This document shows, piece by piece, positions 43,943-52,987 of a DNA stretch of 64,000 nt. The notes under the pieces were generated by a model, which was given only the letters and a program-made list of their open reading frames with translations, was not told where the DNA came from and made no database searches. How positions within the stretch are numbered: the first letter of the stretch is position 1; every line of letters starts with the position of its first letter. The DNA is from Methylorubrum rhodesianum (lineage in GTDB: Bacteria > Pseudomonadota > Alphaproteobacteria > Rhizobiales > Beijerinckiaceae): the NCBI RefSeq assembly GCF_014199985.1, contig NZ_JACHOS010000017.1, forward strand, positions 1 through 64,000. Direction: 5' to 3'. The position numbers and the translations under genes are program-made.

Positions 43943-44584
43943 ATGGGTCGTCCTGGAGACATCGCATTGAACCAGAGAGACCTCATGGTCGGAGCATCCG
44001 CCGCGGTGGCCCTGGCCGCCACCCCAGCCGGCGCCGGCGCAGGCGCAGCTCCCGTAGGCACGGACAAGCCCGTGACGGCGAAGGTGTCGCTCACCGTGAA
44101 TGGGCAGCGCCGGGAGGTTGAGCTCGACACCCGCACCAGCCTGCTCGACGCGGCGCGCGAGCACCTGCACCTGACCGGTTCCAAGAAGGGCTGCGACCAC
44201 GGCCAGTGCGGCGCCTGCACGATGATCGTTGACGGCCGGCGCATCAACGCCTGCCTGACGCTGGCGGTCATGCACCAGGGTTCGGAGATCACCACCATCG
44301 AGGGGCTGGGTCAGCCCGAGGCCCTGCATCCGATGCAGGCGGCGTTCGTGAAGCACGACGGCTACCAGTGCGGCTACTGCACGCCGGGCCAGATCTGCTC
44401 AGGCGTCGCGGTGCTCGCCGAGATCAAGGCCGGTATCCCGAGCCACGTCACCGCTGACCTTGAAGCCGCGCCGCAGGTCACCGAGGCCGAGATCCGCGAG
44501 CGCATGAGCGGCAACATCTGCCGCTGCGGCGCCTATTCCAACATCGTCGAGGCGATGACCGAGGTCGCCGGGAGGCCCGCATGA
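43943..44584 (+). CDS. paoA: Aldehyde oxidoreductase, [2Fe-2S] subunit (PaoA-like)
   Basis: A 213-residue iron-sulfur subunit of the xanthine oxidase family. The ATG at 43943 has GGAGG 5 bases upstream. Residues about 46-120 are a plant-type ferredoxin domain with GCDHGQCGACTM, then NACLTL. Residues about 130-205 are the second [2Fe-2S] domain with YQCGYCTPGQI and NICRCGAY. The N-terminal 36 residues resemble the Tat leader of E. coli PaoA (RDLMVGASAAVALAATPAGA), but the first Arg is Gln (NQRDL). Electrons from the molybdenum site pass through these clusters. The stop overlaps the paoB start by 4 bp. Confidence 0.88.
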   Translation: MGRPGDIALNQRDLMVGASAAVALAATPAGAGAGAAPVGTDKPVTAKVSLTVNGQRREVELDTRTSLLDAAREHLHLTGSKKGCDHGQCGACTMIVDGRRINACLTLAVMHQGSEITTIEGLGQPEALHPMQAAFVKHDGYQCGYCTPGQICSGVAVLAEIKAGIPSHVTADLEAAPQVTEAEIRERMSGNICRCGAYSNIVEAMTEVAGRPA

Positions 44585-45531
44585 AGTCCTTCACCTACGA
44601 GCGCCCCAACACCCCGGCCGAGGCGGCCGCCGCGGTCGCGCGCACGCCGAACGCCAAGTTCATCGCCGGCGGCACCAACCTGCTCGACCTGATGAAGCTC
44701 CAGATCGAGACGCCGACGCACCTCGTCGACGTGAACGGCCTGAACCTGGACAAGGTCGAGGCGACGCCCGAGGGCGGCCTGCGCATCGGTGCGCTGGTGC
44801 GCAACACCGACCTTGCCGCTGACCCGCGCGTGTGGAAGGATTATGGCGTCCTCAGCCGGGCCCTGCTCGCGGGGGCTTCGGGCCAGCTGCGCAACAAGGC
44901 GACGACCGCCGGCAACCTGCTCCAGCGGACCCGCTGCCCGTACTTCTACGACACCGCCCAGGCCTGCAACAAACGCCAGCCGGGCTCGGGCTGCTCGGCG
45001 CTCGACGGCGTGAGCCGGTCGCTGGCCGTCATCGGATCGAGCGAGACCTGCATCGCGACCCATCCCGGAGACATGGCGGTGGCCATGCGGGTGCTCGACG
45101 CCACCGTCGAGACCGTCGACGCCAAGGGCGGCGAGCGCAGGATCCCTATCGCCGAGTTCCACCGCCTGCCTGGGGACAGGTCCGAGGTCGACACGACACT
45201 GAAGCTGGGCGAGCTCATCACCGCGGTGACGCTGCCGAAGCCGGTCGCCGGCACGCACATCTACCGCAAAGTCCGTGACCGAGCCTCCTACGCCTACGCG
45301 CTCGTCTCGGTAGCGGCCATTCTTGGCAAGGACGGAAGCGGCCACGTCGCCTTCGGCGGCGTCGCCCATAAGCCCTGGCGGGTCGAGGCGGCCGAAGCCG
45401 ACCTGCCGCACGGCGCCAAGGCGGTGACCGCCAAGGCCTTCGCCGGCGCCAAGCCGACCGAGGACAACGCCTACAAGCTGAAGCTCGCCGAGCGCACGCT
45501 CGCGGCGGCGCTCAACCAAGCGAGGGCCTGA
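44581..45531 (+). CDS. paoB: Aldehyde oxidoreductase, FAD subunit (PaoB-like)
   Basis: A 316-residue FAD-binding subunit, the same size as E. coli PaoB (about 318). The FAD motif is FIAGGTNLLDLMKLQIETPT; a second flavin-contact region is ASGQLRNKATTAGNLLQRTR. The following CPYFYDTAQACNKRQPGSGC insert holds the Cys residues that bind the extra [4Fe-4S] cluster typical of PaoB. It lies between the Fe-S and molybdenum subunits in a tightly packed operon (4-bp overlap, then 3-bp gap). Confidence 0.9.
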   Translation: MKSFTYERPNTPAEAAAAVARTPNAKFIAGGTNLLDLMKLQIETPTHLVDVNGLNLDKVEATPEGGLRIGALVRNTDLAADPRVWKDYGVLSRALLAGASGQLRNKATTAGNLLQRTRCPYFYDTAQACNKRQPGSGCSALDGVSRSLAVIGSSETCIATHPGDMAVAMRVLDATVETVDAKGGERRIPIAEFHRLPGDRSEVDTTLKLGELITAVTLPKPVAGTHIYRKVRDRASYAYALVSVAAILGKDGSGHVAFGGVAHKPWRVEAAEADLPHGAKAVTAKAFAGAKPTEDNAYKLKLAERTLAAALNQARA

Positions 45532-45534
45532 GCC

Positions 45535-47754
45535 ATGAAGTTCGACACCCCCGCCGGCCAGAACCCCATCGACCAGCTCAAAGTCGTGGGCAAGCCGACC
45601 GACCGCATCGACGGCAAGTACAAGACCACGGGCATGGCGCCCTACGCCTACGAACGCCACGACGTGGCGACCAACCAGGCCTACGGCTACGTGCTCGGCG
45701 CCGGCATCGCCAAGGGCCGCGTCCGCCGCATCGACATGACGGCGGCCAAGCGGGCGCCTGGCGTCCTTGGCATCGTGACGACGCTGGACCATCCGAGGAT
45801 GGAGCGCGGCATGATGAATGCCGCCTTCCTGTTCGGCGGCGACGAGGTGCAGCACTACCACCAAGCCATCGCGGTGGTGGTCGCCGAGACCTTCGAGCAG
45901 GCCCGGGCCGCGGCTTTCCTCGTGAAGGTCGATTACGACAGCAAACCCGGCAAGTTCGACCTCGCCGCCGAGGCGAAGGGCGCCAAGCCGGTCCCGGGCG
46001 ACAGCGGCGAGGGCAGCGGCGGCAACGGCGAGGAGCGCGTCGGCGACTTCGAGGGCGCCTTCGCGCAGGCTCCGGTGCAGTTCGACGAGACCTACTCAAC
46101 CGCCGACGAGAGCCACGCGATGATGGAGCCCCACGCGACCATCGCGGCGTGGGACGGCGACAAGGTCACCCTCTGGACCTCGAACCAGATGATCGCCTGG
46201 GGCCATGGCAGCCTCGCCAAGATCCTCGGCGTCCCGAAAGAGAACGTCCGCCTCGATTCCCCCTACGTGGGCGGCGGTTTCGGCGGGAAGCTGTTCGTGC
46301 GCGCCGACGCAGTGCTGGCCGCGCTCGCGGCGAAAGCCGTCCGGCGCCCGGTGAAGGTGGCGCTCACTCGTCCGCTGGTCATGAACAACACGACGCACCG
46401 GCCCGCCACGATCCAGCGGGTGCGCATCGGCGCGACGAAGGACGGCATCATCACGGCCATCGCGCACGAGAGCACGTCGGGGAACCTGCCCGACGGCGAC
46501 CCCGAGACGGCGGTAAGCCAAACCAAGCTGCTGTACGCGGGCGCCAACCGCCTGACCGCGATGAAGCTCGCCCATCTCGACCTGCCTGAGGGCAACGCCA
46601 TGCGCGCGCCGGGCGAGGCCCCGGGCCTGATGGTGCTGGAGGTCGCCATGGACGAGATGGCGGAGAAGCTCGGGATGGACCCGGTCGAGTTCCGCATCCG
46701 CAACGACACCCAGGTCGACCCGCAGGACCCGAAGCGCCCGTTCTCGCATCGCGACCTCGTCGGATGCTTGAGGCTGGGGGCGGAGAAGTTCGGTTGGTCG
46801 AAGCGCAACGCGAAGCCGGGCCAGGTCCGCGACGGGCAATGGCTCGTCGGCATCGGCATGGCGGCGGCGTTCCGCAACAACATGGTGATGAAGTCAGGCG
46901 CGCGGGTGCGGCTGGCCGCCGACGGCACGGTCACGGTCGAGACCGACATGACCGATATCGGCACCGGCAGCTACACCATCATCGCCCAGACGGCGGCCGA
47001 GATGATGGGCGTGTCGCTCGACAAGGTCGCTGTGCGGCTGGGCGACTCTTCCTTCCCGGTCTCCTCAGGGTCGGGCGGCCAGTTCGGGGGCAACTCCTCG
47101 ACGGCCGGCGTCTACGCGGCCTGCGTGAAGCTGCGCGAGGCGGTGGCGCAGCGCCTCGGCATCAACTCGGCCGACGCGGTGTTCGCCGACGGGCAGGTCC
47201 GGGCCGGCAACCGCGCCGCGCCGCTCGGCGAGGCCGCGAGGCAGGGTGAAGTCACGGCCGAGGACACCATCGAGTTCGGCGACATCTCGAAGAAGCAGCA
47301 GCAGTCGACCTTCGGGGCGCACTTCGTCGAGGTCGGCGTCGATGCCTACACCGGCGAGACCCGGGTCCGGCGGATGCTGGCGGTGTGCGCGGCGGGGCGC
47401 ATCCTCAACCCGAAATCCGCCCGCAGCCAAGTGATCGGCGGTATGGTCATGGGCACTGGCGCGGCCCTGATGGAGGAGCTTGCGGTCGACACCAAGCGCG
47501 GCTTCTTCGCCAACCATGACCTCGCCGGCTATGAGGTGCCGGTCCACGCCGACATCCCGCACCAGGAGGTGGTCTTCCTCGACGAGGTCGACCCGATGTC
47601 CTCGCCCATGAAGGCCAAGGGCGTCGGCGAGCTGGGTATCTGCGGGGTGGGCGCCGCGGTGGCGAACGCGGTCTACAACGCCACCGGCATCCGGGTTCGG
47701 GATTACCCGATCACCCTCGACAAGCTCCTCGACCGCATGCCCGACGCGGCGTGA
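45535..47754 (+). CDS. paoC: Aldehyde oxidoreductase, molybdenum subunit (PaoC-like)
   Basis: A 739-residue molybdenum hydroxylase large subunit, close to E. coli PaoC (732). Cofactor-binding stretches include SPYVGGGFGGKLFVRADAVL, MRAPGEAPGLMVLEVAMDEM (Arg near the substrate) and SSGSGGQFGGNSSTAGVYAA. The catalytic Glu lies in AKGVGELGICGVGAAVANAV. PaoC uses a molybdopterin cytosine dinucleotide cofactor to oxidise aromatic and other aldehydes to acids. No maturation chaperone (PaoD/XdhC-like) is encoded in this operon, so it must be supplied elsewhere. Confidence 0.92.
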   Translation: MKFDTPAGQNPIDQLKVVGKPTDRIDGKYKTTGMAPYAYERHDVATNQAYGYVLGAGIAKGRVRRIDMTAAKRAPGVLGIVTTLDHPRMERGMMNAAFLFGGDEVQHYHQAIAVVVAETFEQARAAAFLVKVDYDSKPGKFDLAAEAKGAKPVPGDSGEGSGGNGEERVGDFEGAFAQAPVQFDETYSTADESHAMMEPHATIAAWDGDKVTLWTSNQMIAWGHGSLAKILGVPKENVRLDSPYVGGGFGGKLFVRADAVLAALAAKAVRRPVKVALTRPLVMNNTTHRPATIQRVRIGATKDGIITAIAHESTSGNLPDGDPETAVSQTKLLYAGANRLTAMKLAHLDLPEGNAMRAPGEAPGLMVLEVAMDEMAEKLGMDPVEFRIRNDTQVDPQDPKRPFSHRDLVGCLRLGAEKFGWSKRNAKPGQVRDGQWLVGIGMAAAFRNNMVMKSGARVRLAADGTVTVETDMTDIGTGSYTIIAQTAAEMMGVSLDKVAVRLGDSSFPVSSGSGGQFGGNSSTAGVYAACVKLREAVAQRLGINSADAVFADGQVRAGNRAAPLGEAARQGEVTAEDTIEFGDISKKQQQSTFGAHFVEVGVDAYTGETRVRRMLAVCAAGRILNPKSARSQVIGGMVMGTGAALMEELAVDTKRGFFANHDLAGYEVPVHADIPHQEVVFLDEVDPMSSPMKAKGVGELGICGVGAAVANAVYNATGIRVRDYPITLDKLLDRMPDAA

Positions 47755-47769
47755 ACCGGAGGGACCGAG

Positions 47770-48264
47770 ATGCGCATCCCTGTCGGCTTCCTGTCGCTCG
47801 TGCTCGCCGGCGTGATGGCCGGCGGGACGGTTCAACCCTCCGCCGCCGGACCGTCGGACGCGGCGATTACGGTTCAAAGGAGCGGCTCCCAGCCCTCGGC
47901 CAAAGGTTCGCCGGAGTGGTTCACCGGCTCCGTGCGCGTCGACCCGCTTTTGAGGGAGATGCCGCCGTCACGGATGTCGGGCGGGCTCGTCACCTTCGAG
48001 CCGGGCGCGCGAACGGCCTGGCACACGCACCCGCTCGGCCAGACCCTGATCGTCACGGCCGGAGCCGGCCGGGTGCAACAGTGGGGCGGCCAGGTTCAGG
48101 AGATCCGGCCGGGCGACGTGGTGCGCATACCGCCCGGCGTGAAGCACTGGCACGGCGCCTCGGCTACAGCCGGCATGAGCCACGTCGCCATCGCGGAGGC
48201 GCTCGACGGCAAAGTCGTCGATTGGATGGAGCATGTCACGGACGCGCAATACCGGGGCGAGTGA
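47770..48264 (+). CDS. Cupin-domain protein with signal peptide (module 2)
   Basis: A 164-residue protein starting 15 bp after paoC. A Sec-type signal peptide (PVGFLSLVLAGVMAGGTVQP, cleavage probably after SAAG) precedes a cupin with FEPGARTAWHTHPLGQTLIV and IRPGDVVRIPPGVKHWHGAS. The cupin is strongly similar to the one at 39444-39839, including the exact motif 1. The signal peptide implies a periplasmic version working alongside an exported Pao enzyme. The activity of this family is not settled. Confidence 0.85.
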   Translation: MRIPVGFLSLVLAGVMAGGTVQPSAAGPSDAAITVQRSGSQPSAKGSPEWFTGSVRVDPLLREMPPSRMSGGLVTFEPGARTAWHTHPLGQTLIVTAGAGRVQQWGGQVQEIRPGDVVRIPPGVKHWHGASATAGMSHVAIAEALDGKVVDWMEHVTDAQYRGE

Positions 48265-48304
48265 GCCACCCGCGTCCCCTGACCGAAAAGGAAACCGCGA
48301 CCCG

Positions 48305-49027
48305 ATGCGACCGAAGATCATCTGCCACATGGTGAGCTCCATCGACGGGCGGCTGCACCCCAGCCGCTTCACGGTGCCCGCGGCCGGCGTCGACGGGGCA
48401 CGGCTGCGGAAGCATTACGACGAGGTCGCGGCCCGCTTCGGCGCCCAGGGCTGGATGTGCGGGCGCGTGACCATGCAGGAGATCTCGAAGGGCAAGCCGC
48501 GGCAGGTGACCGGGCCGGGCGTCTCCTCGCGCGAGCCGTTCGTCGGAGACCGGAAGGACCGCGACCTCGCAATCGCCATCGACCCGAAGGGGCGCGTTCA
48601 CTACGGGCAGGACAACCTGCTCGGCGACCATGCAGTCGCCGTGCTTTCCGAAACGGTGTCAGACGCCTACTTGGCCGAGCTGCGCGAGGACGGCGTGTCC
48701 TACCTGTTCGCAGGCCCGGACGGCCGGGACCTCGCTAAGGCCATGGACGCGCTCGGCGAGGCGTTCGGCGTCGAGACCATCCTCCTGCAAGGCGGCGCGA
48801 GCATCAACGGCTCCTTCCTGAAGGCCGGGCTCATCGACGAGATGAGCGTCCTCATCCAGCCGGCGGTCGACGGCCTCGCCGGCGTCCAGAGCATCTTCGA
48901 CTACCAGGGCGAGGCCGACGAACGGCCGGGCGCCGGGCAAGCACTCCGGCACCTCCACACTGAGACGCTCGAAGGCGGGATGGTATGGTTGCGCTACAAG
49001 GTCGAGGACGCGCCTGCCGGCGCCTGA
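48305..49027 (+). CDS. RibD C-terminal / dihydrofolate reductase-like protein
   Basis: A 240-residue protein of the RibD_C/DHFR-like fold. The N-terminus reads IICHMVSSIDGRLHPSRF, an NADPH region VETILLQGGASINGSFLKAG is followed by LIDEMSVLIQPAVDG, the usual end of pyrimidine-reductase-like enzymes. The ATG at 48305 begins MRPKIICHM. It lacks the deaminase domain of true RibD and is not among riboflavin genes, so it is more likely a stand-alone NADPH reductase. Last gene of the operon; a terminator follows 64 bp later. Confidence 0.85.
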   Translation: MRPKIICHMVSSIDGRLHPSRFTVPAAGVDGARLRKHYDEVAARFGAQGWMCGRVTMQEISKGKPRQVTGPGVSSREPFVGDRKDRDLAIAIDPKGRVHYGQDNLLGDHAVAVLSETVSDAYLAELREDGVSYLFAGPDGRDLAKAMDALGEAFGVETILLQGGASINGSFLKAGLIDEMSVLIQPAVDGLAGVQSIFDYQGEADERPGAGQALRHLHTETLEGGMVWLRYKVEDAPAGA

Positions 49028-49090
49028 CCGCGCAGCCAGGAAAGGCGAGACACCCACATCAAGGGCGAACGCGCTTCGCTCAAAAAACTG

Positions 49091-49127
49091 AGGGGCCGCC
49101 ACCTTGGGGTGGCGGCCCTCTTTTACT
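49091..49127 (+). terminator. Rho-independent terminator of the pao operon
   Basis: An 11-bp GC-rich stem (GGGCCGCCACC at 49093-49103, GGTGGCGGCCC at 49108-49118) with a TTGG tetraloop, followed by TCTTTTACTTT. Strong and correctly placed after the RibD-like gene. Confidence 0.9.
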
Positions 49128-49689
49128 TTAGGTTGCTCCGGTGCGGAACTTTGGTTCGGCTATCAAACAGCTACGCGTCGGCACGGTCAGCAGCGGCAAA
49201 GCGGTGATGTTGGTGATCTTGATCGCAGGGTTCACGGCACGCGCTGCATTCGCCCTACCAGCGGGGCAGTGAAGGCTTCTACGACGTCCGCTTCCTTCGT
49301 CGAAGCGGACGACAAAGGCCGCGGTGTGAAGGGACCGCTATGGGTCAGGAGTTCGCACGCCGCTTGTACGTCTGTCGGCCAAAAGCGGCGAAGCTGACTT
49401 CTCTACGGCCGGCTTGGCGACTGCCGTGATCACACATCACGAAGCCGACTGATTCCAGTTCGGTTGGTCCCCGCGCAGGGAAGGGGGGAAGCCCCATGCA
49501 AACAAGTTCACGGAAGTAGCAACGCGTCCTCGTGGACCGACTGGACTTCGCCAGACACCTGAGCATTGCTGTGGCTGTGCCGGATGACTGCTCACCGGCG
49601 CGCATGTCACCCCGCTGGCGCACGAGCCACTCGCGGGGTCCGCTCAGTGACAGCGCCAGAGCTGCCGCCCAGAGACGGACGACACAAAC
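49128..49689. other. Gene-poor stretch between the pao operon and the recombinase operon
   Basis: About 560 bp. A 43-codon frame starting GTG at 49141 ends in a hydrophobic stretch (VMLVILIAGFTARAAFALPA) but has no ribosome site and is not called. It contains the second copy of a 35-bp repeat. Otherwise nothing is recognised. Confidence 0.5.
49341..49375. repeat. 35-bp dispersed repeat, copy 2
   Basis: Matches 1206-1240 at about 30 of 35 positions in the same orientation. The two copies lie near opposite ends of the accessory region, 48 kb apart. Confidence 0.45.
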
Positions 49690-50229
49690 ATGCCACGCAA
49701 AACGGCCGACACCCTCAGCCAGACGCAACGCCTGATCCTGACCCAGGCCGCTCATCACCCCGAACAGCGTGTCCTCTGCCCTGACACGATCAAGCCGCCA
49801 ACCTTCCGCGCCAGCCTGTCCGTCCTCCGCACACGCGGACTGATCGCTGATATGCCTCACGCTGAGGGCAAGCGAGGAAGGCAGGTGTGCCTCATTATCA
49901 CCGCCGAAGGCCGGGCCGCCATCGGCATCATGCCGCTGGCGCTTGTCGCTCCTGAGGAGGCGAAAGGCAGCGACCCTATAAGCGGTGCAGACGACAAGCC
50001 TAAGCCAAGCAAGCAGGCGCTTCTCATTGCGCTGCTGAGCCAGCCGGAGGGAGCAACGCTCGAGACGCTGGCCACCGCAACCCACTGGCTGCCGCATACC
50101 ACCCGCGCTGCACTCACCCGCCTGCGCCAGCGCGGTCTCGCCATCCTCACCGTGCGCGCCGCCGGGGTCAGCACCCGCTACAAGCTCGCCGAGCAAAGCC
50201 CGGCCGCCTCAGCCGAGGCAATGGCCTGA
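49690..50229 (+). CDS. DUF3489-domain protein
   Basis: A 179-residue protein with two winged-helix-like units. The first (TLSQTQRLILTQAAHHPEQR, then GLIADMPHAEGKRGRQVCLI) resembles a small helix-turn-helix. The second (SKQALLIALLSQPEGATLET, LATATHWLPHTTRAALTRLR) is the DUF3489 domain. Such genes are regularly found with DUF2924 and a large serine recombinase in alphaproteobacteria. Its stop and the next start share TGATG. It probably binds DNA to regulate or assist the recombinase; this is an inference from context. Confidence 0.82.
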   Translation: MPRKTADTLSQTQRLILTQAAHHPEQRVLCPDTIKPPTFRASLSVLRTRGLIADMPHAEGKRGRQVCLIITAEGRAAIGIMPLALVAPEEAKGSDPISGADDKPKPSKQALLIALLSQPEGATLETLATATHWLPHTTRAALTRLRQRGLAILTVRAAGVSTRYKLAEQSPAASAEAMA

Positions 50230-50777
50230 TGCCACAGTCGAGCAGGACGAAGAACCCGGCCGCTCCGGCTGCGTTCGTTGACGCACAGGAGCGGCCGGCC
50301 GGACGACAAGTGCTGGGCCGGGCGCCGCTGCAGCTCTCTGAGTTGGCGCAGATGAGCACGGTGGAGCTGCGCCAAGCCTGGCGCAGGCTGTTCCCCCAGC
50401 CGCCACCGCCGCTCAGCCGCGACCTGATCGTGCGCGCGCTGGCCTACCGCCTTCAGGAGGTCGCGCAGGGCGGCCTCTCCAAAGCCAACCAGCGTCACCT
50501 GCGTGCCTTGGCTCAGCGGGGGAGGGGAGGAACCACTATGCCTGACACACCGGCGGTGCCGCCTGCGCTTCTGCTGCGGCCCGGCACCCGCCTCGTGCGC
50601 GAGTGGCACGGCCGTAGCCATGTTGTCACCGTCACGGAAGGCGGCTTCGAACTCGAGGATCAGCGCTACCGCTCCCTCAGCCAGATCGCCAAGCACATCA
50701 CCGGCAGCCACTGGTCCGGTCCCCGTTTCTTTGGCCTGACCGGGCGCAGGGTGGGGCGCGAGACGAGCCATGCCTAG
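50229..50777 (+). CDS. DUF2924-domain protein
   Basis: A 182-residue basic protein. The DUF2924 hallmark is LSELAQMSTVELRQAWRRLF, RDLIVRALAYRLQEVAQGGL, then RLVREWHGRSHVVTVTEGGF, YRSLSQIAKHITGSHWSGPR and FFGL. It overlaps the upstream gene by 1 bp and the recombinase by 8 bp, so the three are one operon. The C-terminal SLSxIAxxITGxxWSGPxFFGL part looks like a small nucleic-acid-binding module, and a role as a recombinase accessory factor is likely but unproven. Confidence 0.85.
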   Translation: MPQSSRTKNPAAPAAFVDAQERPAGRQVLGRAPLQLSELAQMSTVELRQAWRRLFPQPPPPLSRDLIVRALAYRLQEVAQGGLSKANQRHLRALAQRGRGGTTMPDTPAVPPALLLRPGTRLVREWHGRSHVVTVTEGGFELEDQRYRSLSQIAKHITGSHWSGPRFFGLTGRRVGRETSHA

Positions 50778-52629
50778 ATCGAAGCCGGTGCCGTCCTCAA
50801 CCAAGCCGGCACGGCTGCGCTGTGCCGTCTATACCCGCAAGTCGAGTGAGGAGGGGCTGGAGCAGTCCTTCAACTCGCTCGATGCGCAGCGTGAGGCCTG
50901 CGCCGCCTACATCGCCAGCCAGCGGCACGAGGGCTGGGGGCTGCTGCCCACCCTCTACGACGATGGCGGCTACTCGGGCGGCAGCATGGAGCGGCCCGCC
51001 CTGCAGCGGCTTCTCGCCGACGTGGCGGCCGGCCGCGTCGACGTGGTGGTTGTCTACAAGGTCGATCGCCTCACCAGAGCTCTGGCCGACTTCGCTCGCA
51101 TTGTGGCCGTGTTCGACGCGCGGCAGGTCTCGTTCGTGTCGGTGACCCAGGCCTTCAACACCACCAGCAGCATGGGCCGGCTGACGCTCAACGTGCTGCT
51201 CTCCTTCGCCCAGTTCGAGCGCGAGGTCACGGGCGAGCGCATCCGTGACAAGATCGCGGCGAGCAAGCGCAAGGGCATGTGGATGGGCGGCCTGCCGCCG
51301 CTCGGCTACGACGTGGGCGAGCGCAGGCTGGTGGTGAATGAGGTCGAGGCCGAGACGGTGCGCCACATCTTCCGGCGCTACTGTGCCCTGCGCTCGGTCC
51401 GTCTGCTGCAGCTCGAGCTGGCGCAAGCGGGCATCCTGAGCAAGCGGCGGCGCGCCTCCGATGGCGGTCACTTCGGCGGCCAGCCTTTGGCTCGTGGTGC
51501 CCTTTACGCGATGCTCGCCAACCGGCTCTACCTGGGTGAGGTCGTGCACAAGGGGCAGAGCTATGCCGGCGAGCACACGGCGATTGTCGATGCCGAGCTG
51601 TTTGCCGCAGTACAGAGGGTCCTGACGCAGAACCGAGTCGAGCGTGATAGTGGCGCTACGGCGGATGCACCGAGCCTGCTGGCTGGCCTCGTCTACGATG
51701 CACAGGGTCAGCGGCTGACGCCGAGCCACACGCTCAAGCGCGGCCTTCGCTACCGCTACTACGTCTCGCATAGCCTCGTCTCCGGAAAACGGATCCCCAC
51801 CCGGTCCAGCGGATCCAGGAAGCTCGGAGACACAGATCAGAGCGATGCGGGCGCGGCCGATGCGCCGCGGAGTGGTAATCAGCGGCTGCCGGCTCTGGCA
51901 CTGGAGGCTCTGGTCACGGGGCGATTGCGTGAGCTGCTCGGCAGCGCCAGCGCGTTGCACGAGCTGGTGCGCGAGCACTCGGCTTCCGAGCAGCAGCGCT
52001 TGCTTGCCGCAGGTGCCGCTCTGGCAGCCCACTGGCACGAGGCACCTGCAGGCGAGCAGCGGCAGCGTCTTCGCGTGTGTCTGCGCCGCATCGTGGTGCG
52101 GGCGGACGGCATCGAGCTGCACGTCGACACGGCGCGTCTGCTTCAGGGCCTCACTGGATCCTTGTGCGTACCCGGTGCTGCCGCTGGGGCTCATGCAGAT
52201 GCGCAGGCACTCAGCCAAGCCAACGCTTCAGACGGGGACGATGGCGAGCTGGATCGAGGCGCGGTGCTGGTGTTGCGTGTGCCGGCTGTGCTGCAGCGGG
52301 TGGGGCAGGAACTGCAGCTGGTGATCTCGGGTGAGCGCAAAGGGCCGGCACCCGATGCGAGCCTGACCGGTCTGCTCGCCCGAGCGCAGCAGCTGCGCGA
52401 GCGCATCTTCGGCGAGACGCAGCTGTCGATCGATGATGCGGCGCAGGAGGAAGGGCTGTCGCGCTCCTACGTCACGCGCCTCCTCCGCCTCAGTTTCTTG
52501 GCACCGGACATCGTGGCGCGGCTGCTCTCAGGCGAGCATCCGCCGGAGCTGACGGCGACCCGCCTGATGGCGGACACGCGACTGCCGATGGACTGGAGTG
52601 AGCAGCGCAAGCTCCTCGGGCTCGGCTGA
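50770..52629 (+). CDS. Large serine recombinase (resolvase/invertase superfamily)
   Basis: A 619-residue site-specific recombinase. The catalytic domain starts CAVYTRKSSEEGLEQSFNSL (nucleophile Ser about residue 25), then DDGGYSGGSMERPALQRLLA, YKVDRLTRALADFARIVAVF, and FAQFEREVTGERIRDKIAAS with the conserved Arg residues. The recombinase domain follows (PPLGYDVGERRLVVNEVEAE), then a region ending GLRYRYYVSH, without the Cys residues of the usual zinc ribbon. The end has a helix-turn-helix (DAAQEEGLSRSYVTRLLRLS). It ends 358 bp from tRNA-Ser and is the likely integrase of the accessory region or of a smaller element. Confidence 0.93.
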   Translation: MPRSKPVPSSTKPARLRCAVYTRKSSEEGLEQSFNSLDAQREACAAYIASQRHEGWGLLPTLYDDGGYSGGSMERPALQRLLADVAAGRVDVVVVYKVDRLTRALADFARIVAVFDARQVSFVSVTQAFNTTSSMGRLTLNVLLSFAQFEREVTGERIRDKIAASKRKGMWMGGLPPLGYDVGERRLVVNEVEAETVRHIFRRYCALRSVRLLQLELAQAGILSKRRRASDGGHFGGQPLARGALYAMLANRLYLGEVVHKGQSYAGEHTAIVDAELFAAVQRVLTQNRVERDSGATADAPSLLAGLVYDAQGQRLTPSHTLKRGLRYRYYVSHSLVSGKRIPTRSSGSRKLGDTDQSDAGAADAPRSGNQRLPALALEALVTGRLRELLGSASALHELVREHSASEQQRLLAAGAALAAHWHEAPAGEQRQRLRVCLRRIVVRADGIELHVDTARLLQGLTGSLCVPGAAAGAHADAQALSQANASDGDDGELDRGAVLVLRVPAVLQRVGQELQLVISGERKGPAPDASLTGLLARAQQLRERIFGETQLSIDDAAQEEGLSRSYVTRLLRLSFLAPDIVARLLSGEHPPELTATRLMADTRLPMDWSEQRKLLGLG

Positions 52630-52987
52630 GCCGACCCGACGAACGACGAGTCTGAGCCATCACAACAGCATCTGGAGGAGCGGGGTCCGACGGGCCTCGT
52701 TCTCGTTCGTGGCGTGAGCTTCCGAGATGTCTGTCGCACGTCAGCGGCTGCCTGGATCGCGCCTGTCTCTCTTGCCGCTGGAAGTCGGGTGGGTAGGAAG
52801 CAGGCCGAGAAGGTGGCACTGGCGAATGGCGCTGGCGAGACGTTGAGCCTGTAAAGGCCGATGCTGCGCTGCATCGGTGTCTCTGCGAGGCAGGTTGCTG
52901 TTGCTGGCCATGCAAAGTCCCGGCAGGCATGAAGAAAATGCCGCGCCTGCCGAAGCCGGGATGAACTGCTCAAATTTCGCGAGTTAC
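52630..52987. other. Interval between the recombinase and tRNA-Ser
   Basis: The recombinase frame stays open for 74 codons after its stop (to about 52852), ending GRKQAEKVALANGAGETLSL. It has no start of its own and may be the tail of a lost gene. No att duplication of the tRNA end is found elsewhere in the window. No terminator stands out. Confidence 0.4.

Noticed and set aside
50797..52218. A 473-codon antisense frame under the serine recombinase
   Set aside because: Mirror of a well-supported catalytic gene, with no domain content.
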